A stretch of 64,000 nt of DNA from Halocynthiibacter styelae (lineage in GTDB: Bacteria > Pseudomonadota > Alphaproteobacteria > Rhodobacterales > Rhodobacteraceae): the NCBI RefSeq assembly GCF_016123485.1, contig NZ_JADCKQ010000005.1:124001-188000 (forward strand). The letters run 5' to 3'. Made by a program: the position numbers and the translations under genes. Below, in pieces: positions 17,438-26,506 of the stretch (the first letter of the stretch is position 1; each line of letters begins with the position of its first letter). Below the pieces are notes generated by a model, which saw nothing but the letters and a program-made list of their open reading frames with translations, was not told the DNA's origin and made no database searches.

Positions 17438-18256
17438 ATGAAAAAGACTGCTGCATTTGCCCTCACCGCCCTGATGTCTCTGGCCCTGCCGGGTGCCCCT
17501 GTGCTTGCCCAGGGGTTTGAAAGTGTGCGCGATGCGCAGGTTCTGAATGGCTGGCGGGAACGCGATGGCAGGCGGATGGCCGCCTTTCGCATTGATCTGC
17601 ATGAAGGCTGGAAGACCTATTGGCGCGCGCCGGGGGAAACCGGCATTCCGCCACAGTTTGACTGGTCGCGGTCGCGCAATGTGGCCTCTGTGCAGTTCCA
17701 CTGGCCCCGCCCGGGCATTCACGAGAATGCCGGTGTGCGCACCATCGGCTATAAAGATGCGCTGGTGCTGCCCGTAGAGATCACACCGATTGATCCCGCA
17801 CAGCCGGTGCATGTGGATGTCCAGATGCAGCTTGGGGTTTGCGAAGTTGTCTGCATTCCGCTGACGCTGGATTTCACCGGACACCTTGAAGACAACAACG
17901 GGCCGGGTGCGGAACAAAGCGATATTCGTGCGGCCCTTGCCCGCCGTCCGCAAAGCGGGCAATCCGCCGGGATGGGGCGGGTCAGATGTGATGCCGCGCC
18001 AATTTCCGATGGTATCACCTTGACCGCTGACCTGCCCGGCCACCGGGTGGGCAATGATGATGTGGTGGTGTTTGAACTGCCGGATCAACAGATCTGGGTC
18101 AGCTCTGCGCAACTGTCCCGCGATGGCAACAGCCTGCTGGCGCAGGTGGATATGGTCCCGCCGTCCGCCACGCCTTTTGCGCTGGATCGGTCACAGGTGC
18201 GGATTACTGTGATCGGGAATGAGCGCGCAGTGGATATTCAGGGCTGTCACGGCTGA
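17438..18256 (+). CDS. Periplasmic protein with DsbD N-terminal-like domain
   Basis: The 272-residue protein has a Sec signal peptide (KKTAAFALTALMSLALPGAP, ending AQG at about 25). The mature part has HEGWKTYWRAPGETGIPPQF and a cysteine pair in GVCEVVCIPLTLD, both features of the DsbD alpha (disulfide-interchange) domain. It lacks the transmembrane and thioredoxin parts of DsbD. It probably takes part in periplasmic thiol or metal handling. Its 3' end overlaps the convergent RND gene by 10 bp. Confidence 0.88.
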   Translation: MKKTAAFALTALMSLALPGAPVLAQGFESVRDAQVLNGWRERDGRRMAAFRIDLHEGWKTYWRAPGETGIPPQFDWSRSRNVASVQFHWPRPGIHENAGVRTIGYKDALVLPVEITPIDPAQPVHVDVQMQLGVCEVVCIPLTLDFTGHLEDNNGPGAEQSDIRAALARRPQSGQSAGMGRVRCDAAPISDGITLTADLPGHRVGNDDVVVFELPDQQIWVSSAQLSRDGNSLLAQVDMVPPSATPFALDRSQVRITVIGNERAVDIQGCHG

Positions 18257-21200
18257 CGTTTCAGCCCTGCAATCAGGCGGGTAACGATCAGAATTGTTGC
18301 AGATGCCAGCAGGAAAATCACAAACGCTGAACTGTGCGCGGACCCCGTCAACATAGGGACGAACCCCGGCAGACCACCCGTCAGCAGCACGCTGCCGAAG
18401 GTCGCAAGGAAAACTGCAGCCATTGCTGCCCCGCAGCCCAGAAGCACCGGATACAGTTTCGTCCCCGGCTTGCGCAATCCGCGCCTCAAGGCGGTGACCT
18501 GACGTTTCAGATCAAGCTGCATCGCCAGAAGCGCTGGCACCACAAGCAGCACCAGAATCATGCCAAATCCCAGGCCATAGACCAGGGTGATCACCGTGGG
18601 TTTCAGGAATTCGGCCTGAACAGACCGTTCAAACAACAGCGGCGCAAGGCCCAGAACTGTGGTCAGCGTGGTCAGCATGACGGCGCGCAGACGGTCACAG
18701 GTGGCCTCGATAATCGCAGAAATACGGTCACGGGTTTCCGAGTATTCCTCAACCGTGGTCACAAGCACGATGGAATCATTGATGATGATCCCCGTCATGC
18801 CAATCAGACCCACAACAGAGAACATCGACAGCGGAATTTCCCAGCTGGCATGTCCGAAAATCGTGCCGATCAGACCGAAAGGCACAATTGCCAGAACCAC
18901 CACCGGGCGCATCCAGCTGGAGAAAATCCAGGCCAGCGTCAGATAGATCCCGATCATACACAGGGTGAAGCCAAGGAAAGCGTCCGACAGGAATTCCTGT
19001 TCCTGTTCCGCAAGCCCCGCAATGCGGAAGGCCACCTGATGATCGCTTTCAATACCGGGCAGGATTTCACTGCGCAGAGTCTCGTTAATCTCTGCCGCAC
19101 GCGCCGGATCATCCTCAGAGATATCGCCGCTGACCGCGATCAGGCGAATGCCATTTTCGCGCCGCACGGTGGAAAACCCCTTGCGGCTTTCGACGGTGAC
19201 AATATCTGCAAGCGGGACATATTCGCCTTCGGGCGTGCGCAGGTAGGTCCGGTCCAGAAAATCAGCGGTCAGCTCAGCCGCTGGCAGTTCCACCCGGATC
19301 GCCGCAGAACGCGGACCATCCGGGAATGTCGCAGCTTCGATCCCGCCAAGACGATTGCGCAGCACACGCCCCAGCCCGTCAATGGTGAAACCCAGCGCCT
19401 GGCCCTGGGGGGTGAGTTCCAGGATCAGTTCTTCCTTGTCATAGGCCAGGTTGTCTTCCAGCGCCGACACCTCAGGATATTGCTGCAATCTGGCTCTCAA
19501 AGCCTCAGACGCCGCTTTCAGCGTATCGGCATCGGCACCGAAGAATTCCACATACAGGCTGTCATCCCCCGGGCCAGATCGTGACCCCCGGAAACTGACG
19601 GTTTCGGCGCGGGGGTGATTGCGTACTTCTTCCTGAATGTCGGCGACAAATTTAAACGCCGACCAGGGGCGCAGATCTGCGTCAATCAGTTCAATCGCGA
19701 TGCTGCCCAGCTGATCCGGCGTTTTCCCATCCGTGCCGGACAGGCCGCGCCCGGTGTTTCCGCCGACTTCGGCCAGCACGTAACTCATGGGCCAGGTGCC
19801 GTATTCTTCCTCATAGCGTTTGCCCATCGCATCCGCCGCACGCTGTAATTCGCGCATCATTTCAAGGCTGTCTGCACGAGTGGCACCGGGGGCCATGGCG
19901 AAGTTACCATAGATTGACGACCGTTCCGGCCCGTTGAAAAACCGCCATTGCACATCGCCACGAATAAACACCGCCGCCTGGGTCGCCAGCAGGAACACTG
20001 CGCCCGCCAACACCGCGTAACGCGCGCGCACGACCCAGTGCATCAGAGGGCGAAACCCGGTTTCGCGCAGCCAGCGAAAGCCTTTGTTCACCTGACGGTT
20101 GGGCCAGTCGTACCAATGTTCCTTCGCACTGTGGGTCAAGGCGTGGGCCATATGGTTGGGCAGGATCAGGAAACATTCCACAAGCGATGCGGTCAGAACG
20201 GCAACCACGGTGAAGGGAATGTCTGAGATCAGATCGCCAAAGCGCCCACCCACCACTGTCAGGCCAAAGAATGCAATGATCGTGGTGATTGTGGCAGAAA
20301 ACACCGGAGGCGACATGCGGATCGCGGCGTTTTCCGCGGCGATATGCGGGGCCTCGCCCAGGCGACGGGCGCGGAAATCGGCGTGTTCCCCGACAACAAT
20401 CGCGTCATCCACCACGATGCCAAGCGTGATGATCAGCGCGAACAGCGACACCATATTGATCGTCAGCCCCGACAGATACATCAAGGCAATCGTCGCAAGC
20501 ATAGCCACGGGAATGCCGGCAGCAACCCAGAAGGCGATACGGGCATTCAGGAAGAGGAAAAGCAGCAGCAGCACAAGCCCCAGCCCCACCAGGCCGTTAT
20601 CAAGAAGAATGTTCAGACGGCCGGAAATTGCTTCGGCGCGGGTGCGGATCAGATCAACGGAAACCGCTTCGGGCAGGACTTCGCGCAGCTCGGCAACCAC
20701 CCGTTCCACATCGCGTTGCACCGCAATGGCATCGCCCTGGGCGGAACGATCCACCCGCATGGAAATTGCCGGGTGTTCCCCGACGAAATAGGCGCGCTCC
20801 CGGTCCACGCCTTCGCGGGAAATCCGGGCGACATCGCCAATGGTCAGACGGGATCCATCACCGTTCACCCGCAGAACAATCGCCTCTACCTGGTCAACCG
20901 AACGGGTCGCGGTGCCGGTGCGCACACGGGTGTTGGTGCCTGTGACGTCACCTGCGGGATCTGAATCGACCTCACCCGCGATGGCCTGGGCGATCTGTTC
21001 CATGGTCACATCATGGCGGATCAGGGCCTGCATCGGGGTTTCAACAAGGATTTCGCCAGCCGCCACACCCCGGATTGTCGTACGCGTGACACCGGCGGCA
21101 AACAACCGTGTCACCAGTTCATCGGCAAAGCGCCCCAGCTGCGCCACATCCACAGGACCGGCAATCACCACATCGGTCACGCGATCGCGCCAGTTGCCCC

Positions 21201-21597
21201 GCCGCACATTCACATCTTCGGCGTCTTCGGGCAGGTTTGTCACCGCATCCACCGCAAGCTGCACATCGTCGGACGCCCGGCCCATATCGTGGCCCGGTTC
21301 AAATTCCAGCCAGATGCTGGCGCTGCCTTCGCGGGACGAGGCCTCTGACGAGGTCACACCGTCCACCGCCAGAAGCGCGGGTTCAAGCAGCTGCACAATG
21401 GCGCTGTCAACGTCTTCCGCCCCGGCGCCTTTCCAGACAGCAGACACGGTGATGCCCTCAACGATCACATCCGGGAAGAACTGAGTGCGCATCTTCGGCA
21501 GGGCAGCCATGCCCAGCGCGATCATCATCACCAAAAGCAGGTTGGCAGCAGTGCGATGGCGGGTGAAATAAGACAGAATGCCCCGGGCGCGTGACAT
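18247..21597 (-). CDS. RND efflux transporter, inner-membrane permease
   Basis: The 1116-residue AcrB/MdtB-like protein has an N-terminal helix, two large periplasmic loops and two six-helix bundles. The proton-relay segment GIVVDDAIVVGE has the paired aspartates of helix 4, and its pseudo-repeat reads MTGIIINDSIVLV in the second half. It should export a small molecule by proton exchange. It is encoded 3 bp after its adaptor; no outer-membrane channel gene is present here, so a shared TolC-like protein is likely. Confidence 0.95.
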   Translation of the reverse strand: MSRARGILSYFTRHRTAANLLLVMMIALGMAALPKMRTQFFPDVIVEGITVSAVWKGAGAEDVDSAIVQLLEPALLAVDGVTSSEASSREGSASIWLEFEPGHDMGRASDDVQLAVDAVTNLPEDAEDVNVRRGNWRDRVTDVVIAGPVDVAQLGRFADELVTRLFAAGVTRTTIRGVAAGEILVETPMQALIRHDVTMEQIAQAIAGEVDSDPAGDVTGTNTRVRTGTATRSVDQVEAIVLRVNGDGSRLTIGDVARISREGVDRERAYFVGEHPAISMRVDRSAQGDAIAVQRDVERVVAELREVLPEAVSVDLIRTRAEAISGRLNILLDNGLVGLGLVLLLLFLFLNARIAFWVAAGIPVAMLATIALMYLSGLTINMVSLFALIITLGIVVDDAIVVGEHADFRARRLGEAPHIAAENAAIRMSPPVFSATITTIIAFFGLTVVGGRFGDLISDIPFTVVAVLTASLVECFLILPNHMAHALTHSAKEHWYDWPNRQVNKGFRWLRETGFRPLMHWVVRARYAVLAGAVFLLATQAAVFIRGDVQWRFFNGPERSSIYGNFAMAPGATRADSLEMMRELQRAADAMGKRYEEEYGTWPMSYVLAEVGGNTGRGLSGTDGKTPDQLGSIAIELIDADLRPWSAFKFVADIQEEVRNHPRAETVSFRGSRSGPGDDSLYVEFFGADADTLKAASEALRARLQQYPEVSALEDNLAYDKEELILELTPQGQALGFTIDGLGRVLRNRLGGIEAATFPDGPRSAAIRVELPAAELTADFLDRTYLRTPEGEYVPLADIVTVESRKGFSTVRRENGIRLIAVSGDISEDDPARAAEINETLRSEILPGIESDHQVAFRIAGLAEQEQEFLSDAFLGFTLCMIGIYLTLAWIFSSWMRPVVVLAIVPFGLIGTIFGHASWEIPLSMFSVVGLIGMTGIIINDSIVLVTTVEEYSETRDRISAIIEATCDRLRAVMLTTLTTVLGLAPLLFERSVQAEFLKPTVITLVYGLGFGMILVLLVVPALLAMQLDLKRQVTALRRGLRKPGTKLYPVLLGCGAAMAAVFLATFGSVLLTGGLPGFVPMLTGSAHSSAFVIFLLASATILIVTRLIAGLKRQP

Positions 21598-21600
21598 GGA

Positions 21601-23055
21601 TCAGCCCCCCATGCGGGATTCAATGCGTTCCACCACACGGGCGGGCACGCGGGGTTCCGCAAGCTGGTTGAGAACACGGGACCGTGCGTCATCCGGCATA
21701 CGTTCATTCGCCTGCACAAAGGCAATCAGCGCCGCGCGGCGATCATCACTCAGCTCAATCAGTTCGTCTGCCTGCACTTCAGGTGCATCCGGATCAATCG
21801 GACGCACAAGAATGCCCGCACCCAGCAAGGGCGAACGTTCCGCAACAATGCGTTGCCCGGCCAGGCCGTCTGCCGCAACGATCACATCATTGCCCTGACG
21901 GCGCAAAAGTTGCGCAGGCAGCGACAGCAGACGGTTTTCGTCATTCACCGCCAGCACCGTGCCATCCGCATCCCAGGCGGTGGCAGGCAGCAGGGCGACA
22001 TTCTGCAACTGAGGTTCCTGCAGTTTCACCGTGACAAAATCACCGGGGCGGAATCCTGCGGTGGTTTCAAGCCGGGCAAACAGCAAGCGCCCGGTCTGTC
22101 CGGCCCCCACGGTGCCGCTTTCGCGGGTCACACGTCCGGTGCTGGTCAGATCAACGCCAAGCACATCCAGGGTGACGGTTACAGGCAGGCTGTTCAGCGC
22201 ACCGCTATCATCCAGAAGTCGGCTGTATTGCGCGGTGGACGTGCGGAAGGACACCTCAAATTCTGACGCATCGGTCAGGGTTGCCAGGCGTTCATTCGTT
22301 GACAAAAGCCCGCCCTGAACCACGGAAACCTCGCCCAGGGTGCCGGTGAATTCTGCGAATACCTCAGTATCTTTCAGACGGCGTTCGGTGTCCGCAACCA
22401 CCAGCTCCTGGCGCGACAACCCGGTTTTCGCCTGATCAAGCCGGGCCTCAGCCTGGGCCAGGGACAGACGACGCGACACCACAGCCTGAACCGCCTGAGA
22501 CCCCGCAAGTTCAGCTGTTTCCACGCTGGCTGCTGTCCCCGCACCCCGGGCCAGAAGATCCCTCTGACGTGAAAGCGCGGCCTCACGCAGATCGCGCTGG
22601 GCCTCTGATGCGGTCAGGTCATCCTGCGCAAGCACCAGGGAACGTTCCGCATCCCGCAGATTTGCCTGTGCTTCGGCCTGACTGTTCAACGCACTGTCCA
22701 GCGCTGATCGTGCCTCTGCCGGATCGACCCGCGCCAGAAGCTGGCCTGCCTGCACAACACCGCCATCGACAAAATTATCGGCCAGTTCAATCACCCGGCC
22801 CGCCGTTGCCGCACGCAGTTCCAGGCTGCGGCGCGCGCGGATTTCACCGAAAAGCGTCAGTTCAGGATGCAGATCCTCTGCCTCGGGCGTAATGACATTG
22901 ACGGAAAACACGCGTTCACGTGACCCGGCCCCATATTCGCGACCTTCGCCGCGTGACGAAAGTGCTGACAGCACGGTCAGCACGGACATGGCAAGCAGAC
23001 CAAGGGTCAGCGCAAGAATGAAAAGCCCGGTCAGGCTACGTGTGAGAAACCGCAT
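21601..23055 (-). CDS. RND efflux periplasmic adaptor (HlyD/MFP family)
   Basis: The 484-residue adaptor has one N-terminal membrane helix (GLFILALTLGLLAMSVLTVL) and the split lipoyl half AATAGRVIELADNFVDGGVV. A long alpha-helical hairpin rich in Ala/Gln/Glu spans about residues 115-230, and beta-barrel and membrane-proximal domains follow. It links the RND pump to an outer-membrane channel. ATG 23055 is preceded by GGAAGGA, which decides the start. An operator-like inverted repeat sits 62-78 bp upstream. Confidence 0.94.
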   Translation of the reverse strand: MRFLTRSLTGLFILALTLGLLAMSVLTVLSALSSRGEGREYGAGSRERVFSVNVITPEAEDLHPELTLFGEIRARRSLELRAATAGRVIELADNFVDGGVVQAGQLLARVDPAEARSALDSALNSQAEAQANLRDAERSLVLAQDDLTASEAQRDLREAALSRQRDLLARGAGTAASVETAELAGSQAVQAVVSRRLSLAQAEARLDQAKTGLSRQELVVADTERRLKDTEVFAEFTGTLGEVSVVQGGLLSTNERLATLTDASEFEVSFRTSTAQYSRLLDDSGALNSLPVTVTLDVLGVDLTSTGRVTRESGTVGAGQTGRLLFARLETTAGFRPGDFVTVKLQEPQLQNVALLPATAWDADGTVLAVNDENRLLSLPAQLLRRQGNDVIVAADGLAGQRIVAERSPLLGAGILVRPIDPDAPEVQADELIELSDDRRAALIAFVQANERMPDDARSRVLNQLAEPRVPARVVERIESRMGG

Positions 23056-23116
23056 GGGGATCCTTCCGACGTGGCAAAAGCCCGCGCGAACGGCCCGCAC
23101 GGGTCATAGATCAACT

Positions 23117-23133
23117 GTATTACACTGTTATAC
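23117..23133. promoter_or_regulatory. Candidate operator of the RND operon
   Basis: GTATTACACTGTTATAC is a 17-bp inverted repeat, GTATtACA-C-TGTtATAC, with one mismatched pair. It lies in the 89-bp gap between moaB and the adaptor gene. Its size resembles TetR- or MarR-family operators. No regulator gene adjoins it; the role is inferred from symmetry and position. Confidence 0.4.
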
Positions 23134-23144
23134 GTTGGCCAGTT

Positions 23145-23675
23145 TTATTTCCGTCGCTCACTTTCGGTGAGACGTGGAAAAATTTCGACAAAGTTACAAG
23201 GCATGTGGCGGTAATCAAGCTGATGCTGCAGAATTTCATCCCAGCCATCCTTACACGCGCCAGGACTGCCGGGCAGTGCAAACAGATAGGTGCCATTGCA
23301 GACACCACCAGTGGCGCGGCTTTGCACGGCGGATGTGCCGATCTTTTTGATTGAAATCATGGTGAAAAGCGTGCCGAAAGCTTCGATCTCTTTTTCATAG
23401 ATATCGCGATGCGCCTCAACCGTGACATCGCGCCCGGTCAGGCCTGTGCCGCCGGTGGAAATCACCACGTCAATTTCAGGATCATCACACCAGGTGCGCA
23501 GTTGCGCGGAAATGTCAGCCCGTTCATCCGGGATAATATCGCGCGCGGCCAGAATGTGCCCCGCCCCTTCCAGACGTTTCACCAGGGTGTCACCGGATTT
23601 ATCTTCCGCAAGCGAGCGGCTGTCAGACACCGTCAGAATTGCGATACGGGTGGGGATGAATTCACGGTCGGACAT
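23145..23675 (-). CDS. moaB: Molybdenum cofactor biosynthesis protein B
   Basis: This 176-residue MogA/MoaB-fold protein binds molybdopterin, and family members adenylylate it before metal insertion. Evidence is RIAILTVSDSRSLAEDKSGD, the MPT-binding VISTGGTGLTGRDVT and SRATGGVCNGTYLFALPGSP. It is encoded 11 bp after the uracil-DNA glycosylase on the same strand, a mixed operon with no shared pathway. It is the second of four Moco loci in the window. Confidence 0.95.
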   Translation of the reverse strand: MSDREFIPTRIAILTVSDSRSLAEDKSGDTLVKRLEGAGHILAARDIIPDERADISAQLRTWCDDPEIDVVISTGGTGLTGRDVTVEAHRDIYEKEIEAFGTLFTMISIKKIGTSAVQSRATGGVCNGTYLFALPGSPGACKDGWDEILQHQLDYRHMPCNFVEIFPRLTESERRK

Positions 23676-23686
23676 TTGGGCCTCTG

Positions 23687-24475
23687 TTATGATCTGAGTT
23701 TCGCCTGAATTTCCAGAAGGTCATGCCAGGCTTCGCGTTTGGCTGCAGGTGTGCGCAACAAATAAGCCGGGTGGAACATCGGCATGACGGGAACATCATG
23801 GGCCTGCGCCCAGGTGCCACGCAGGCGGGTAATGCCGCGTTTTCCCAGCAGCGCGTCACAGGCGATATTGCCCATCAGAATGATCACATCCGGTGCGATC
23901 AATTCGATATGGCGCTGGATAAACGGGCGCATCATGTCGATTTCTTCCGGCAGGGGGTCACGGTTCTGGGGCGGACGCCAGGGCAGAATATTAGTGATAT
24001 AGACAGCTTGCTGTGCGTCGGTGGCGTCGCGGGCCATATCAATCGCGCCCAGCATTTTATCCAGAAGCTGCCCGGCGGCACCGACAAAAGGTTTGCCAGC
24101 CCGATCCTCATCCCGGCCCGGCGCTTCGCCAATCACCATCAGGCGGGCGGCGGCATTGCCATCGGAGAATACCAGATTGCGCGCGCCCAGCTTCAGTTCG
24201 CAATGCTCAAACGCAGCCAATGCGGCTTCCAGGGCTGCCAGATCCGGGGCACGCGCGGCGGCGGATTTTGCTTCTGCAACCGGATCAGGGCCAACTTCTT
24301 CATGAAGAGGAACAACCTGTTGCGGCGCTTGCGCTGGTTTTGCGGCAGCCGCCGGTTTTGCAGGCATTTCATATCGATTCACCGGTGCTTCCAGGCAGGC
24401 TTCATCCGCCCCCAGTTCGGCCTGCCATTCAAGGGCCGCGCGCAATTGCCAGTGATCCATAGATTCGAGCATCAT
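23687..24475 (-). CDS. Uracil-DNA glycosylase, family 4-like without Fe-S cysteines
   Basis: The 262-residue protein removes uracil from DNA in base excision repair. Motif A is [20 protein letters not shown] and motif B is [11 protein letters not shown] with the active-site histidine. Family 4 enzymes bind [4Fe-4S] with four cysteines, but here three positions are replaced: the first pair reads CELK instead of CxxC, KCRPP has become PWRPP, and ACRPF has become MMRPF. A Pro/Ala-rich linker (residues 36-75) precedes the core. The start may be the first or second Met. The longer antisense frame on the other strand is a shadow. Confidence 0.9.
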   Translation of the reverse strand: MMLESMDHWQLRAALEWQAELGADEACLEAPVNRYEMPAKPAAAAKPAQAPQQVVPLHEEVGPDPVAEAKSAAARAPDLAALEAALAAFEHCELKLGARNLVFSDGNAAARLMVIGEAPGRDEDRAGKPFVGAAGQLLDKMLGAIDMARDATDAQQAVYITNILPWRPPQNRDPLPEEIDMMRPFIQRHIELIAPDVIILMGNIACDALLGKRGITRLRGTWAQAHDVPVMPMFHPAYLLRTPAAKREAWHDLLEIQAKLRS

Positions 24476-24619
24476 AGCCCAAGATTACGCGACCCCTTCC
24501 GGGAAGGAAACCGGCCATTTCAGCACAGAGCGAAGACATCCGTCAGGATGGATGAGCGCGCCCTCTTGCCCCATGTGCCCTCTCGCCCTTATAAGCAGGA
24601 AAATCATGATGGAGTTCGC

Positions 24620-25579
24620 ATGACCATCCGCGCAAAACATCTGCTGGGGATTGAAAATCTCGCCCCGGATGAAATCACCACCATTCTTGATCTGGCGGAT
24701 CAATATGTGGATCTGAACCGGCGTCAGGTGAAACATTCCGATGCGCTGGCGGGCCTCACCCAGATCAATATGTTCTTCGAAAATTCAACCCGGACGCAGG
24801 CGAGTTTTGAGATCGCGGGCAAACGCCTTGGCGCGGATGTGATGAATATGGCGATGCAGGCCTCTTCCATCAAAAAGGGCGAAACCCTGATTGATACCGC
24901 GCTGACGCTGAATGCGATGCATCCGGATATTCTGGTGGTGCGTCATCCGCATTCCGGTGCGGTGAACCTGCTCGCATCCAAAGTGAATTGCGCGGTTCTG
25001 AATGCCGGTGACGGCAAGCACGAACATCCGACCCAGGCCCTGCTGGATGCCCTGACCATCCGCCGCAAAAAGGGGCGTCTGCATCGTCTGTCTGTTGCGA
25101 TCTGCGGCGACATCGCCCATTCGCGCGTAGCACGTTCCAACATTCTTTTGCTGGGCAAAATGGAAAACCGCGTGCGCCTTGTTGGCCCGCCCACCCTGAT
25201 GCCCTCTGAAGTGAAAGAGCTTGGCGTTGAGGTTTACGATGACATGCGCGAAGGGCTGAAAGACGTGGATGTCGTGATGATGCTACGCCTGCAGCGGGAA
25301 CGTATGGATGGCGGCTTTATTCCGTCGGAACGCGAATATTACCACCGCTATGGTCTGGACGCTGAGAAACTGTCTTACGCCAAGGACGACGCGATTGTGA
25401 TGCACCCAGGCCCAATGAACCGCGGCGTTGAAATTGACGGCACGATCGCCGATGACATCAATCGTTCCGTTATTCAGGAACAGGTCGAAATGGGTGTGGC
25501 TGTGCGCATGGCCGCGATGGATCTGTTGGCACGCAATCTGAAAACAGGGTCAGAGGATGAACAAGCCGTATACGCCTGA
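24620..25579 (+). CDS. pyrB: Aspartate carbamoyltransferase catalytic subunit
   Basis: The 319-residue enzyme forms N-carbamoyl-aspartate from carbamoyl phosphate and aspartate in pyrimidine synthesis. The carbamoyl-phosphate loop [13 protein letters not shown] and the motif [11 protein letters not shown] are present, and [12 protein letters not shown] completes the aspartate site. ATG 24620, behind GGAG, starts [14 protein letters not shown]; the same frame is open for 299 codons upstream, but that part is antisense to the glycosylase. No pyrI is present; the pseudo-dihydroorotase three genes on is its likely partner. Confidence 0.96.
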   Translation: MTIRAKHLLGIENLAPDEITTILDLADQYVDLNRRQVKHSDALAGLTQINMFFENSTRTQASFEIAGKRLGADVMNMAMQASSIKKGETLIDTALTLNAMHPDILVVRHPHSGAVNLLASKVNCAVLNAGDGKHEHPTQALLDALTIRRKKGRLHRLSVAICGDIAHSRVARSNILLLGKMENRVRLVGPPTLMPSEVKELGVEVYDDMREGLKDVDVVMMLRLQRERMDGGFIPSEREYYHRYGLDAEKLSYAKDDAIVMHPGPMNRGVEIDGTIADDINRSVIQEQVEMGVAVRMAAMDLLARNLKTGSEDEQAVYA

Positions 25580-26036
25580 GCTGCCTGAGGATGAAAGGCT
25601 GCTGGTGACGCTGCGGCCGACACTGAAGGCCTTTGCCATTCCCCATGGTATTATGTTGGTGTGTGCCATGACGTTCGGCTGCTGGCTTTATCTGCCGCAA
25701 GGCCTTTTACAGGCGATACTGGCCGGGCTGGCTGTTTTCGTCATTCTGTTTGCGTTTACAGCCTGGCTGAAAGGCAGTGGAGAAATCGAATTCTCCTGGC
25801 TCATGAACCTGCGCAACCGCTGGTATGTCACGCCCTTCCGGATCCTGATCGGAACACCTTATGTGGAACATGTGATTGATATGGAGGATATTGATTACAT
25901 TGCAGTCCGGTTTTGGTGGAGCATGACACTGTACTGCAAAGACGGCACAAAACATCGCCTTGATTACGTCTGGAAACCTCGCCAGACCCGCGCATGGATC
26001 CTCAGCATACACCGACAGATGAAGAGCACAACATGA
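25557..26036 (+). CDS. Membrane protein with PH-like domain, first of a pair
   Basis: The 159-residue protein has two adjacent membrane helices at about 30-70 ([16 protein letters not shown] and [18 protein letters not shown]), then a strand-rich part [20 protein letters not shown] and [14 protein letters not shown]. The layout resembles bacterial PH (YdbS/YdbT-type) membrane proteins. Its ATG lies 23 bp inside the end of pyrB in another frame, so it is translated from the pyr transcript. Function in pyrimidine synthesis is not evident. Confidence 0.8.
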   Translation: MNKPYTPELPEDERLLVTLRPTLKAFAIPHGIMLVCAMTFGCWLYLPQGLLQAILAGLAVFVILFAFTAWLKGSGEIEFSWLMNLRNRWYVTPFRILIGTPYVEHVIDMEDIDYIAVRFWWSMTLYCKDGTKHRLDYVWKPRQTRAWILSIHRQMKSTT

Positions 26037-26506
26037 ACTCCTTATATCGCAGTCTTGAACCCACCGCCGCCCTGAATGACGGGGAACATGTGGTCACCAG
26101 CTTTTACGCGGACAAACGCATCTATATCCGCGATCACATCTGGCTGGCGGTGCTTGGGATCATTTTTGGCATGGGCGTGCTGTGGCTGATGGGGAACCCG
26201 CATTTCTGGACCGGCGCTGTCGGGGCCGTCTTTGCAGTGGCTGTACGCGGGTTTTATCTGGCGTCTGACGATCTGAAAGCCCGCTGGGATCTGACCAATC
26301 AGCGCGCGATGGGGCCACAGGAACGCATTGCAGATCTGACCGAAATCCGCGAAGTCAAAACCCTGGGCAGCGCCGCACAGATCATCACCCGCAGCGGGCT
26401 GAAACATCTGATCCGCTTTCAGGCAGATCCGAAGGATATCGTGCGTCAGATCGAAGAGGCACGGGTAAAGGCAGCACTTCAGACATCCAACGGGACAGAA
26501 ACATGA
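26033..26506 (+). CDS. Membrane protein with PH-like domain, second of a pair
   Basis: The 157-residue protein has helices at about 30-70 (IWLAVLGIIFGMGVLWLM; TGAVGAVFAVAVRGFYLA), then WDLTNQRAMGPQERIADLTE, a typical bacterial PH opening in which a strand carrying TNxR is followed by the regulatory loop. ATG 26033 overlaps the stop of the preceding gene by 4 bp. The two are probably distant paralogues acting together. The stop also overlaps the start of pyrC by 4 bp. Confidence 0.82.
   Translation: MNSLYRSLEPTAALNDGEHVVTSFYADKRIYIRDHIWLAVLGIIFGMGVLWLMGNPHFWTGAVGAVFAVAVRGFYLASDDLKARWDLTNQRAMGPQERIADLTEIREVKTLGSAAQIITRSGLKHLIRFQADPKDIVRQIEEARVKAALQTSNGTET

Noticed and set aside
23723-24619. 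In-frame 299-codon extension upstream of pyrB
   Set aside because: This stretch is antisense to the uracil-DNA glycosylase; PyrB homology starts at 24620 behind GGAG, and 319 residues is the normal length.
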